From NCBI RefSeq assembly GCF_000208745.1, contig NC_030853.1, positions 3,762,586 through 3,826,585 on the forward strand: a stretch of 64,000 nucleotides of DNA, read 5' to 3'. This document shows, piece by piece, positions 12,335 through 23,296 of the stretch. Under the pieces are notes generated by a model. The model was not told where the DNA came from, searched no databases, and was given only the letters and a program-made list of their open reading frames with translations. The translations under genes were made by a program, and so were the position numbers. The DNA comes from Theobroma cacao (lineage: Eukaryota > Streptophyta > Magnoliopsida > Malvales > Malvaceae). Every line of letters starts with the position of its first letter. Positions within the stretch are counted from its first letter, which is position 1.

Positions 12335-12515
12335 CCAAGACAAGGTTTCAAGTTTGAAAGGATAAAAGCAAAAAATTCAATATTTGAGAAGGTGAATTTA
12401 TAAAATTTTTAAAAAATCAAAAATAAAATTATAAATATTTAAAATAAAATAAAAATTTTTTATAAACTTTCAAAATTTTGACCTATTAACCCCCTTCCTT
12501 TGCCTCTGGTCTCTT
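12335..12515. repeat. ~200-bp repeat with C-rich end, copy 2
   Basis: A diverged copy of the repeat at 8705-8930, with the same order of blocks: CAAGTTTGAAAGGAT at the left, an AAATTCAATATTTGAG block, an AT-rich middle, then a pyrimidine-rich CCCCCTTCCTTTGCCTC end. Confidence 0.45.
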
Positions 12516-13579
12516 TGTTGAATTCTAAAGGAATGTCCTTTTTTTGTTCTTCCCTACATTGTCACAGTTAAAATCTAACTTGATTTGATTATAAAAGTTA
12601 ACCCATTAATCCGGATGACATGAATTTATGATAATTTAAATTCAAAATTATCTAAACTCGAAATAATTTGACTTGAATTTTCATTGACTCAAGATGATCC
12701 CAACCCAAACCCCGACTTAACTTTCACAATTACCGCATCACATGGATGAAAGGTGGGTTAGGCTGCACCCAAAAGATGAAGACATGAAGCAATTAACATG
12801 GTGAGATCAATCTCAACTTCCTTTTTAATGTTTTCACAAGAAGGAAAATATTGGAAGTACATGTCCCTTTTATTTATTTATTTGCTAAAGCTGGAATTTC
12901 ATAATCCATACATTATTTCCTGTATTTGTGAATCAAAGAAAAGTGATATATGCAAAGAAAGTGACAAGTTAATATTTGTCCTTTAATTAAGTTATTATAA
13001 ATAATTAAATCAGAATATGAATAATGTTGAATCTTAACCCTTTAACTAGAAATGGTTTTCCAAAATTTAATGCTATAAAGGGGAATTAAATGCAGGCCAT
13101 ATTAGAGGTTAAAAGTAGAGGTGGAAAGCTGTGGAAGAAGATGTTAGAAATTTGGCTTTGTCAATGTCATGTGTGTCTGTTTTCTGATGTCAACTCATCA
13201 TATTAACTCCTTACCCCTCGACAGAGCTAGCTTGCTTATTTCCTTACCTCACAACATACCTAAGCTGCATTGTAATTTGTTTGGAAAGCAATTTTGGATA
13301 CTTAGTGTATCTTGATGTCAAGTAAATGATAGTTCTTTATTTTTTCATCAAAGAAAAGAGTTGGTAAAATTAATCATAAAATTTAGTATAAGATTATTAT
13401 TCCACGCATCATCGTTGACATTTTTAAATTTTTATAAACAGGATTATAATGTTGTCGCATGTTTATTTAGTTGTTTTGTGGATTTATTAATTTTCTTAAA
13501 TATAGTTTAATTACATCTGTGACAATTTTTTAATTTTGCTTGTAAATTTTATAAACTGTACCGTTAATGTATACGATAA
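12516..13579. other. AT-rich intergenic stretch
   Basis: No gene or clear repeat was recognised. The segment at ~12590-12730 is a low-complexity patchwork of AATTTGA-like words. Confidence 0.4.
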
Positions 13580-13990
13580 TAATTTATAAAATAAAATGTA
13601 AATAAAATTTTATTCTTTTATTTGGTTCAATTAAATCTTTACTTTTGAACGAAATAAATTGGTATGACTAACGGTTTATTAACTATGGTTAGTTAAATCG
13701 TTACTTGTCATTTTTATATTATATGGTGATGACTAGATATACTAATATGTTATAATGATGATGATGTGACATGATGATATGATTTTATTAAATTTTCACC
13801 TTCCACTTCAATGTTACATGGATATAAAAAAGACAAATATCATTTTGATTTATGACAATTAATCAACTTCTAATTATAAAGGTCTATTTGGCTTAAAATA
13901 AAAATACAAAAGCTTGGTTGAAAGTAATAAAAGAATAATAACTTATTTGAATTTTCTTAAATACTTCAATAACATTTTGAAGCATTGTAC
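13580..13990. repeat. MITE family 1 copy C
   Basis: Inverted-repeat unit like 4820-5240. The left arm is around 13590-13760. The right arm ends near 13970, and its reverse complement again begins AAAATTCAAATAAG. It abuts another MITE that starts at 14003. Confidence 0.55.
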
Positions 13991-14002
13991 CTTTTTTTTT
14001 TT

Positions 14003-14327
14003 GGTAAAATACTCTGATTCACCTAAGTTTTGACCATAATTTTACATGGATTTATTAGTATTCGAAATGGACAATCTGCCTCAAACTTGTAAATGGCATT
14101 AACGGAAAAATATAAAATGTCTACAATACTTTTTTTTCTCCACTCTTTTTTCATTATTTTCCTTTTTCAGGCCAGCCCCGTGGTGCTTTCTTATGCCAGT
14201 CAGTGGTGCTTCCTTATGCCAGCCGAATCTCCCTAAGAAGAGCACAATCTGATCGCGTTTTTTTTTAAATACTAATGGACCTGTATGGAATTATGGTTAA
14301 AATTTAAAAAGTCAGGGTATTTTATCC
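14003..14327. repeat. Mutator-like MITE, family 2
   Basis: Terminal inverted repeats: the left end GGTAAAATACTCTGA pairs with the right end, whose reverse complement is GGATAAAATACCCTGA, and the pairing continues through a shared ACCATAATT block for about 55 bases. The centre is GC-rich and contains a ~23-bp direct repeat (TGGTGCTT-CTTATGCCAG twice, 14180-14222). The element sits between runs of T, consistent with a ~9-bp T-rich target duplication as made by Mutator-type transposases. A related copy is at 55203-55767, and a core-only relative is near 2344-2560. Confidence 0.6.
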
Positions 14328-14395
14328 TTTTTTTTTTAATTTGAGAGAATAGGATTTGAGTCAAACTCTTTCCATAGGAGGATACATGCACCTAA
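14328..14395 (-). repeat. tRNA-derived SINE-like fragment
   Basis: Read on the minus strand, this resembles the SINE-like unit at 28630-28727. An A-box-like stretch is followed by CATGTATCCTCCTATGGAAAGAG, a degenerate B box (GTTTGACTCAAATCC), then a purine stretch and a poly(A) tail shared with the T run at 14328-14338. Confidence 0.4.
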
Positions 14396-15362
14396 CACTA
14401 AATCAAATACTTAAATAAAATTAAATAAGACTTACATTTTTAGGTACCTAAAATAATAAAGCTTACATTTTTTGAAAAAAAAAAGATTTTTTTTGGGTGT
14501 TTTTAAACTCAACCCAATGTACTACCATACTAGATAAACTTAATCTGATTCATTATGTTAACCAGATTTCATGCATTCCACTACATCATCTAATTAAATA
14601 ATAAGATAAAGTTAACATAATTGGAATAAAAGTTAATGCCACATGTGTATAGTTGAACTCATCAACTTCCACTATGTGAAATACAAACTCTTTATTTGGC
14701 AACAATTCAATTAAAAGAAAAATTGAAGATGAATAAGGAGAAAACACTTACAATAAAAGAACATTTTTTTAGTAATATGAGGTGATGACAAATGATTCCT
14801 TATTTAATTTGTAAAACCAATAGACACGAAACATTCCCCTAATTTTTATTAAAGACATGGAACTTGTTAGCACAAGATGACAAAGTGTTATTTATGTTTT
14901 GAGGGGAATATTTGTCATCTAATTCTTAAATCATTGATAAATTTTGTTGGTTTTAGGTCACTTGGCACTTTCACATGACCATTCCATGTTGAGTGAAGAA
15001 TCTTTAGTTGAGAATTAGGAAAAGAAATCTTCAATTATATTCACGAGTTATGCAAACATGATTTGGATCAGGTTATGGTGGATAAATACAAGAAATATAT
15101 ACTTGTCTAATTAATGACAAAATGTTTCTTATAGTCTTTAATATAATAAAGTTAATTGAATAACATATCTTAGATTTGTAGAACAAACCAAATGTTCAAA
15201 ATTATTAATTGAAGAAAGCACCGACTGGATTCTACTCAAGTATGGAACATTGTTATGATGCCTTGGATATAAATTTCACATTCGAGTTGTGATTGTGGGT
15301 GCCTATTGGGTTGATCAAAGGTCAATACTCCAAAATTAGTTTACGAGATTGGTTATTAACAT
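14396..15362. other. AT-rich intergenic stretch
   Basis: No gene or well-defined repeat was recognised. Confidence 0.4.
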
Positions 15363-15365
15363 TTA

Positions 15366-16070
15366 GGTAATGTTTGGTACCTTACAATTTGATATAATTA
15401 CAAATAATGTAACTGCAAACAATCTGATTGTAAGTAAGATAACATTGTAGTATTTGGTATATAAGTAAAATAATGATTAAAATGTGGGAAATATAACATT
15501 ACAATGTTTAGTTTACAAGTACTTTGTTTAGAATGTAATATCAATTTCCAAAATTATTCTTATTTATTAAAATACAAGTTTAATGTACTTGTATTTTTTT
15601 ATTATTAATTTTTATATAATGTTATCTCTTAAATACATTTTTAATATTATATATTTTATTTCATTTCTTAATATAATTTCCTATACTATATATTTTCTTT
15701 TCTTTTCTTTTAAAAGACAATATAAATTTTATTGACAGTCATCATCTACCATCTAATAGAGAATAATTACTGAGAGCAACAAAGAAATATCTCCCGAAAT
15801 TTATATAAAAAATAAATTATAATATTATAAAATGTCTTTAACAAAGTAACAAAGTTGAAAGATAAAAATATCTTTAAAAATATTGTAAAGTGTAATGCAA
15901 TCTGATTGCATTGATTTTGTACTGTAATCATATTATATCCATTAACTATAATGTGATTGTATTGTAATTTTACATTACAGTGATTTTATTGCAAAATAAA
16001 TACTACAATATAAATTAATTAGACACATTACAAGGAATGTGTTATCACTTCTCTTATACCAAATGCTACT
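15366..16070. repeat. Tourist-like (PIF/Harbinger) MITE
   Basis: Flanked by TTA on both sides (15363-15365 and 16071-16073), the target duplication of PIF/Harbinger elements. The left end GGTAATGTTTGGTAC pairs with the right end, reverse complement AGTAGCATTTGGTAT (10 of the first 14 positions agree). The inside is AT-rich, 705 bp, with no ORF. Internal sub-repeats of a TACAATGT/ACATTGTA type give it local foldback structure. A related right end is found at about 46570-46765. Confidence 0.6.
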
Positions 16071-16495
16071 TTAAGACTCCATTGAGTTCACTATTAGGGT
16101 GAAACTGTATAGGAATCGTCCTCCAAATTTATTAATGAGCTTGGCAACTCAAAGGAATTGTTAATGACCAATGTGAGGATGGTCTGATTTTGTCAAAGCC
16201 TAGGTATAAGAAGAAACCATTTTTGATGCTTAATTTTTTTTTCTCAATCTAATCTAGTTATTTTATTAAACAACACAGATACAAAATCTTGTCTTGAGTT
16301 AAAAATGTGATAAAAAATAAACCATATAAACGAGAACCTAGCAAGATTTCTACAATTCTTTCGACGTAAACATGTCTAAAAACTAAATTTACATTATACA
16401 TCATATGAACATCTACTAATTAATGAACCAAGAACATGACATAACATACTGCCTATAAGTTCGCAATTTAATGCTTAATTTTGTGTGTAAATTTG
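16071..16495. other. Spacer between the MITE and the copia element
   Basis: No gene was recognised. The five bases ATTTG at 16491-16495 directly flank the copia LTR. Confidence 0.4.
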
Positions 16496-16953
16496 TGTTG
16501 GGAAATTGCGGAATTGTCTCTAAAGAATTGCCCAAGATCTAACCCAATCAATAGAATAAAAAAAAGAAAGAAATCAAGCACACCCACAAGAACACAAGAA
16601 TTTACATGGTTCTGTCTTTTTATGACCTACATCCATGGGCACAGTAACAGAGAAAAATCCACTAAGAGGAAAAATCAGGAGATTACAAGAACAGTCTCAA
16701 ACTCATAACCCTTATCCCACGTACACCTAAATCACTCTCTCTAAATCTAGGTGATTTTATTCTTTAACCCATAGGGTCCTTTTATAGTGCCAAATACAAT
16801 AACCTTATCATAATATAATTAGGAATCTTATCTTAATATAATTAGGAATTGTTATTCTAGTTTAACTAGATTTAAAGACTATTTTATAAGGTATACTAAT
16901 TTAATTATAATTAAACAATCCTAATTAAATCACAATCCAAGACTATCCTAACA
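16496..16953 (-). repeat. 3' LTR of the copia element (458 bp)
   Basis: Plus-strand ends are TGTTGGGA and TCCTAACA, an inverted terminal pair. The minus strand has a TATA box, CTATAAAAGGA, at 16777-16787. The purine-rich tract TAAGGTGGAGATT (minus strand, 16954-16966) lies directly upstream of the LTR in element orientation. Confidence 0.85.
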
Positions 16954-17034
16954 AATCTCCACCTTAGGCTTGAATTCATCAAGCTCCACTTTACGAACCA
17001 ATCTCTGTCGACACCGCCACTACCCCAAAGGGCC

Positions 17035-17182
17035 TCAAGCACTATGAACATCGATCAAGTCCAAGCAATGCTTGAACTTTATCCCAAAAACTGACTTAGT
17101 TAGCATATTTACCGGATTTTCATATGTAGTTATTTTCTTCACTACAATCTCACATCTAGATTCTTGTCCAAAACAAAAGATC
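17035..17182 (-). pseudogene. Copia RNase H C-terminal remnant
   Basis: The minus-strand frame ends with a stop at 17035 and contains ENPVNMLTKS followed by KFKHCLDLI. This is the well-known C-terminal signature of copia RNase H (ENPADMLTK...KFKHCLDL). The upstream part runs into the N block, so reverse transcriptase cannot be assessed. Confidence 0.75.
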
Positions 17183-17582
17183 NNNNNNNNNNNNNNNNNN
17201 NNNNNNNNNNNNNNNNNNNNNNNNNNNNNNNNNNNNNNNNNNNNNNNNNNNNNNNNNNNNNNNNNNNNNNNNNNNNNNNNNNNNNNNNNNNNNNNNNNNN
17301 NNNNNNNNNNNNNNNNNNNNNNNNNNNNNNNNNNNNNNNNNNNNNNNNNNNNNNNNNNNNNNNNNNNNNNNNNNNNNNNNNNNNNNNNNNNNNNNNNNNN
17401 NNNNNNNNNNNNNNNNNNNNNNNNNNNNNNNNNNNNNNNNNNNNNNNNNNNNNNNNNNNNNNNNNNNNNNNNNNNNNNNNNNNNNNNNNNNNNNNNNNNN
17501 NNNNNNNNNNNNNNNNNNNNNNNNNNNNNNNNNNNNNNNNNNNNNNNNNNNNNNNNNNNNNNNNNNNNNNNNNNNNNNNNNN
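17183..17582. other. Assembly gap (400 N)
   Basis: A run of exactly 400 undetermined bases inside the copia element, between the RNase H remnant and the linker before integrase. Its true length is unknown. Confidence 0.99.
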
Positions 17583-17781
17583 TCAATCTCTACTTCCACA
17601 AATAAAACATAAGAATCAAAATCACCATCAATACAAGTAATGCTTCGTTGAGATACCAATTCTTGTACCTCTTGCAATTCTTTCTGGATTTCACTATCAT
17701 CTCGCACTGTCACAAGAGCATTGATTTCAAGCTCCACCTGCTTGCCAACTTCTTGGTCTGATGTGTTTGCAATTCTAGACT
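17583..17781 (-). pseudogene. Copia integrase-RT linker remnant
   Basis: The minus-strand frame gives an acidic, Glu/Gln-rich segment (EIQKELQEVQEL). That composition is expected of the linker between integrase and reverse transcriptase in copia polyproteins. No catalytic motif is present. Confidence 0.4.
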
Positions 17782-18438
17782 TTATCCCACAAAGTAATGC
17801 AGACTTGTCAAAGGTAACATCCGACTCACCATAAACTTGGGGAACTTATAATCAGTACACCACAACCGATAACCCTTCACCCTATATGCAGAGCCTAGAA
17901 ATATGCACTCCGTCTCTCTCAACTCAAGTTTACCATCACTCACATGAGTATGAACAGGACAATCAAATACTCTCAATATGGAGTAATCAGTGGGCTTACC
18001 AGACCAAACTTCCTTTGGAGTCTTAAATTCAATTGCAGTTGATGGAGACCGATTTACCAAGTAGCAAGCCTTGTTGATAGCTTTTGTCCATAATACTTTG
18101 GTTAGGCCAACATTAGAGAACACGTATTTTGCTATCTCCATAAGTGTTTTCTTCATCCATTCTACAATATCGTTTTGATGTGGTGTTTTGACGATAGTGT
18201 AATGTTTAATGATTTTTTTATTATTGTAGAACAAACCAAACTCACCTTTGCAAAATTCCAAATCTTTGTTTGTTCGAAAGCTCTCGATCCTTTTCTTAGT
18301 CTGCTTCTCGATCAATACCTTCCAATGCAAAAAGGTGGTTAACACTTCACTCATAGCCTTTAGAGAATACGTCCACACCTTTCTTGAAAAATCATCGATA
18401 AAGATCCACATATATAATGATCCACCTTTTGATGCCAT
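17782..18438 (-). pseudogene. Copia integrase core, degenerate
   Basis: About 218 codons. The first catalytic Asp is in IDDFSRKVW. The second motif, normally RTDNG, reads RTNKD, so the second catalytic Asp appears lost. The Glu is kept in the motif that normally reads PQQNGVAERMN and here reads PHQNDIVEWMK. The region after the core (LVNRSPSTAIEFKTPKEVW) is typical of the Retrofit/Tork-type integrase C-terminal part. The ORF starts just past a TGA at 18451-18453, where a TGG (Trp) codon is expected in this family. The protein cannot be active. Confidence 0.85.
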
Positions 18439-18450
18439 CGGAGAAGGATC

Positions 18451-19375
18451 TCACAAATCTAAATAGATGTAGTTTACTGTACTCCTGGTTTGATGAGTTT
18501 TAGTGCTAAATTTCACTCTATGTTGCTCACAAAAATCTAGCTTTCCACTCTTTTGACCACATAGTAAACTATGCTTACTTAGTTTTCTAATCCCTCTCTC
18601 GCTCATATGACTAAATCTCATATGCCATAAACGTGTTACATCATCTTCAGGATCATTAAATGAGATCACAGAAACAGTTTTAATGACCGTGTTTCCCACT
18701 AGACAATAAAGGTCATCAGATAACTTACCTTTCATGATAGTTAAGGCTCCTTTAGATACTTTTAAGATACCATCTTGGCCACTATATTTGCAACCCTTCT
18801 TATCTAACAAACTCAAGGATATCAAATTCTTTTTCATGTTAGGTACATGTTTCACCTCAAGTGCCCTTACTATACCATCAAACATCTTGATTCGAATTGT
18901 GTCAATCCCAATAACTAAGAGAGAGAAATCATCTCCTAATTGTATAGCGCCCATATCAACATATTGATAAGTTGTAAACCAATCATGCCTAGGACATATG
19001 TGGAAGCAACAGGCCGAATCTAAGATCCATGTATCCTTCAGGTTACCATTAGTAATTGTAAGAACACTATCAACTTCCTCAAAAGTATCAAAATCAACTT
19101 CAACTACGTTTGCAGTATTTTTAGACTTATTGATCTTTTCATCACCCTTGAATTTAGTACAATCTTGACGAAAGTGACCTTTTTTACCATAGTTCCAGCA
19201 AGTATTTCCTCTTGATCTAGATTTGGATATAGATTTACCTTTTCTGTCTAAGCCTTTCTCTTTACCTCTACCTTTATTTACAACCAAACCTTCTGCTTGA
19301 TTTTCATTCTGAATACCACCAACTTTCTTCTTTAATTCCTTGAAATTTAAAGATGCCCTTACATCCTCGAAAGTG
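18451..19375 (-). pseudogene. Copia zinc knuckle, protease and pre-integrase region
   Basis: In order: a basic stretch; a gag zinc knuckle CWNYGKKGHFRQDC, in which the second Cys of CX2CX4HX4C is Tyr; an aspartic protease motif WILDSACCFH, where the usual D-S/T-G reads DSA; and the pre-integrase domain with LWHMRFSHMSERG (the H-x-H half of the integrase zinc site). The Cys half is disrupted: CEQHRVKF lacks the second cysteine of CxxC and several residues. The frame ends in a TGA at 18451. A frameshift near 19375 separates it from the gag frame. Confidence 0.85.
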
Positions 19376-19889
19376 AGAGTTCTCGGCTGTATAGCATAGT
19401 ATCCACGAAGTTTTCATACGATGGAGGCAAACAACATAAAAGAATTAGGGCTAAGTCTTCATCCTCAATTTTAACATCGATATTCTTTAAATTAAGAATA
19501 ACTCTATTAAATTCATCAATGTGGGTATTAACGGACATACCTTCACTCATATTGAAAGTATACAATCGTTGCTTCATATAAAGCCGATTCGTTAGAGACT
19601 TGGTCATATAAATACTTTCGAGTTTAAACCACACTACAGCAGTAAATTCTTCATCTGTGACTTCTCTTAGCACCTCATTAGACAAAGCAAAGAGAATAGC
19701 ACTATGTGCTTTTTTCATAAGGTCATCTTTCTCACCATCAGATAAATTCGAGGGAAGATGCTCTTTTCCCTTCAGTGCATTCAATAGTCCTTGCTGCACT
19801 AGTAATGCGCTCATCTTAACACGCCACAAGCTGAAATCGTTTCTTCCATTAAACTTTTCAATCTCATACTTGGTCGACGAAGTTGCCAT
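19359..19889 (-). pseudogene. Copia gag (UBN2-like)
   Basis: Starts at an ATG 32 bases inside the primer-binding site (19889) with MATSSTKYEIEKFNG, then NDFSLWRVKMSALL, the usual N-terminus of copia gag of the UBN2 type. It continues through the helical gag domain (MYSRELSL near the end) and then falls out of frame into the zinc-knuckle frame. The open frame extends upstream into the LTR, but the family start is at this Met. Confidence 0.85.
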
Positions 19890-19920
19890 AGCGAGATTCA
19901 GATTGACCCAAGACCTTGAA

Positions 19921-19932
19921 GCTCTGATATCA
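19921..19932 (-). other. Primer-binding site of the copia element
   Basis: The minus strand reads TGATATCAGAGC three bases after the LTR end. It differs by one base from TGGTATCAGAGC, the complement of the initiator tRNA-Met 3' end used by most plant copia elements. Confidence 0.8.
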
Positions 19933-19935
19933 ATT

Positions 19936-20135
19936 TGTTGGGAAATTACGAAATTGTCTCTAAAGGATTGCCCAAGATCTAACCCAATCAATAGAATAAA
20001 GAAAGAAAAAAATCAAGCACACCTACAAGAACACAAGAATTTACGTGGTTCGGTCTTTTGATGACCTACGTCCACGAGCACAACAATAGAGAAAATCCAC
20101 TAAGAGAAAAATCAGAAAATTACAAGAACAGTCTC
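19936..20135 (-). repeat. Truncated 5' LTR of the copia element
   Basis: The first 200 bases (plus-strand view) match the other two LTR copies and then stop at the single N at 20136. It is adjacent to the primer-binding site, so it is the true 5' LTR of the internal region by position. Confidence 0.8.
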
Positions 20136-20303
20136 NAAAGATAATTGCCATCACTATTGTAATCACGATGTATAGTTTCTGAGGCATCTTCTATCTCTTT
20201 CTCAAAATGACAAGCCACACCTAATTAAGTAGTTGTTAATAAATTATTATCAAAGAAAGCATAATCTAGACAATTACCAAGGGTTCAAATAATTGAAAAC
20301 CAT
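20136..20303. other. Single-N join and 167 bp of unrelated sequence
   Basis: One N at 20136 marks an assembly join. The 167 bp that follow match neither the LTR nor the internal region, and another complete LTR follows. This may be a mis-join or a real secondary insertion. Confidence 0.6.
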
Positions 20304-20761
20304 TGTTGGGAAATTGCGAAATTGTCTCTAAAGAATTGCCCAAGATCTAACCCAATCAATAGAATAAAGAAAGAAAGAAATCAAGCAAACTCACAAGAAC
20401 ACAAGAATTTACGTGGTTCGGTCTTTTGATGACCTACATTCACGGGCACAACAATAGAGAAAAATCCACTAAGAGAAAAATCAGAAGATTACAAGAACAG
20501 TCTCAAACTCATAACCCTTATGCCACGTACACCTAAATCACTCTCTCTAAATTTAAGTTATTATTATTCTTTAACCCATAGGGTCTTTTTATAATGCCAA
20601 ATACAATGATCTTATCCTAATATAATTAGGAATATTATCCTAATAGAATTAAGAATTATTATTCTAATCTAACTAGATTTAAAAACTATTTTAATAAAGT
20701 ATACTAATTTAATTAGAATTAAACAATCCTAATTAAATCACAATTCAAGACATTCCTAACA
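20304..20761 (-). repeat. Complete LTR copy of the copia element (458 bp)
   Basis: Same ends (TGTTGGGA ... TCCTAACA) and same length as the 3' LTR at 16496-16953, with scattered substitutions. Its own flanks (ACCAT and ATTTA) do not form a target duplication, so it does not look like an independent solo LTR. Confidence 0.85.
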
Positions 20762-21744
20762 ATTTAGTTTTACACTACTTGATTAAGGTGTCTCATTATA
20801 ATTTGACAAATGTAAAGATTTATGTTTAAATAACGACTCTTTATATTTTTAGAGTTGTTTTCATCTGTTTATCTAAAAAGAACAAAAAGTTAGTTGAAAT
20901 GATTGTTTTAACCATAAATGTACAAATTTTTTTTTTAAAAAAGAAAGAATTTACTTTAGCTTTTCTTTTTTACAACAATTTTCTTTAAAACTAATTGAAT
21001 TTAGCTTTTCCTTTTTACAATAAAAAAGTTAATGAAATTAACTAAGAATTCTCATTAGAAAGAAGAAAAAAAAAAGGAGGGGCAAAAATGGAGATTCCCC
21101 TTGCTCAACACAAAATGAACTATCAATTTTAGTACCAATCTTCATGGTTTAAACATAATTGGAATATCAATTTCCTTGAGACTTAAATTGACTATATTAT
21201 TATAAATATACAAATATATTAAATCTTTACGCATATAAGTTTCATCAGAAAAGAACAAAATAGAGGTCAAGTAGCAATAATATTAGTAATAATAATGCAG
21301 AGGTTGGTATGTACAACATCAGTTGATGCCTTCACTGGAAGAAGCTATGTGAAAGGCTACTATTTATTGATGGCTGTTACATTACATCGACATCATTTCA
21401 TTAACCATGGCTTATAGCGGACCAGCTTCCACTCTTAATTTTCGTTTTGCCTATCTCATTCTTTATGGGCCACTTTCACACCCCATATTCTTGCTTATGT
21501 ATAGTATATCCCACTTATGCTTATCCTAGAGCATTCATAGTGGCAACATTCTCTTCTTTTTTTTTTTAGAAAAAGAAAAGGCATTAAACGATTAATGTTT
21601 GGTGAAGTAAGAAAGAGAGAGAAATACTCATTTATGTATAAATTTTTAAGTCCCTTGACGTTGGTGATATTCTAGCTTGGATTTGAAGTCCTAGACGAGG
21701 ATACTTCTTTTGGCTATTATGTCTTTTCGCTTATTTGCCATAAT
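20762..21744. other. AT-rich intergenic stretch
   Basis: No gene was recognised. Poly-A/T runs around 20925-21075 and a more balanced patch at 21290-21530. Confidence 0.4.
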
Positions 21745-22135
21745 AGTGTAAAGGTATAATATTTAAAAAAATTCTTGAATTATTTAAAAAATATATAAAT
21801 AAATTCTTAATTATATTATTATTTTGAAATCAAATAAATTTTTATAATTAATGGTTAATTAAAAATTGTTATTCAAAATTTCATTTATCATTTTATATCA
21901 CATAATGTTAATGTAATATACTGACATGTTATAATGGATGATCATGTGTATTTTTTACCCTCCACATCAGCATCATGTGGATATAAAATGATAAGTGGTA
22001 TATTGATTAATAATAATTAATTAACCATTAATCATTAAAGATTTATTTGACGTAAAATAAAAGTACATGAATTTGATTAAATGTAATAGAAAAATAAAAA
22101 TTTAGGTAAATTTTTTTAAATATTATACCCATAGT
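21745..22135. repeat. MITE family 1 copy D
   Basis: Both arms are present: a left arm from AATATTTAAAAAAATTC, conserved blocks around CATTTTATATCACATAATG (~21890) and the inverted partner ATGTGGATATAAAATGATAAGTG (~21973), and a right arm ending AAATTTTTTTAAATATTAT. Confidence 0.6.
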
Positions 22136-23296
22136 AAATAAGTTTAAAGTTATTCCAACTAAAGTTTGATGAATACTCATGCACTGAGTTTGGCCCGAGT
22201 AAAGTCAAGTTTCTAAGTTTATTACTTAAGTTGAAAACTGATCGTAATGGGTTGTTTTTGAGCCGAGTTTAACCCCAAAAAAATTTAAGCTTTAGCCTTG
22301 AGCACTTATGGGCTCGGATATAGCACAAGGATCCACTCAAAAATTGCAGTTGTGGATTCAATGGCCCGTCCTTTGCCAAATTGGCTGGGCCTTGCAATGT
22401 GGTCCTAAGCTTGCAAGCGTTTAGGATTATAATCCAAGTGACCAAACCGAACGCCAGAAACGGTTTTTTGGTTTCTGCCCTTCACTGGCCTCTGACACAG
22501 ACACCAAAAACCATGCCCGTTGTTATACCCAGGCCTATAATTCCAACTACTTGACGCCCAACTGACCCATGACCAGAACCCTTGACCAGGTGGCACCCCA
22601 TCCAGTCATTTGTAAGAGGCCAAGGATGCAGGAGCTTTGCCATAAGTAAGGGTGCCTTTGGTTTAAGAGAAGTGAAACACATGCCCTATAATTTAAATGA
22701 CTTGTAATCATTTTACAACGTTTAGTTGAGAGGAAGAGGAAGGGAATGTGTTAGCAAGGGAAGCTTGTTACAAAGAGCTAAGGGAATGTCCGAGGGAAAT
22801 TTACATTCCCCCAGCAAACGGAAAGTAAAATATCTTTTTCGCCGTCTTAACCTTGACATTCCTCTTCATTTGCTGCTCTTCTTTTTCCTCTTCTTGCTCA
22901 CCCACACATGCATTTCGATCAAATCCTGCCTTCTTCTTCTTACCGCCCGTAGGAAGGCTAATAGATCACCTGTACCAAATTTGTCGTGTTTATTCTTCTG
23001 CTTAGGTATTTTGTTGAAAATATTGCAATGTAATACCTTTCAGGCATTCATTTTTTTTTGAGAAATTAGAGCTTTTTAGCTTAAGTAAATTAAGGGTTTT
23101 TTTAAATATTTGTACAAGTGTAATATTTTTTAAATTAAGGGTTTTTAGCTTGAGTGTGTTTCATAAGCTCGGATGTCTAGGGCCTTGTCTTGTTACAATG
23201 TGGAAGGTTTACAAAGTTTAGGCAATTAAAGGAAACATTTGAAGCTTGCTTAGAGAGTTCCAATAGGATTCAATTTTTGTAAAAACATTACCCTTA
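22136..23296. other. Intergenic stretch of more balanced composition
   Basis: GC is visibly higher at 22300-22960 than around it, but the ORFs there (for example 22726-23061, plus, 111 codons, with a hydrophobic middle) resemble no known protein. It could hold an unrecognised gene fragment or promoter. I see nothing I can name. Confidence 0.35.

Larger units (their letters stand above)
16496..20761 (-). mobile_element. Decayed Ty1/copia retrotransposon with rearranged 5' end
   Basis: A minus-strand element: 3' LTR 16496-16953, polypurine tract beside it, RNase H remnant, assembly gap, integrase, protease with zinc knuckle, gag, primer-binding site, then LTR sequence again. Two LTR copies (16496-16953 and 20304-20761) are both 458 bp and begin and end with the same inverted words. 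The flanking five bases are ATTTG on the left and ATTTA on the right, a target duplication with one mismatch if the outer LTRs belong to one insertion. Only 829 bp lie between the 3' LTR and the integrase ORF, of which 400 are N, so most of the reverse transcriptase is missing or unsequenced. All reading frames carry stops or shifts. Confidence 0.85.

Noticed and set aside
17035..17737. Four long ORFs across the N block
   Set aside because: Most of each is N read as X; only the short real segments were used.
20304..20761. Independent solo LTR of the copia family
   Set aside because: Its flanks ACCAT and ATTTA do not match, whereas the outer flanks of the whole element nearly do.
22726..23061. 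111-codon plus-strand ORF with a hydrophobic stretch
   Set aside because: No similarity that I know, no promoter or splice context, and it ends in a T run.
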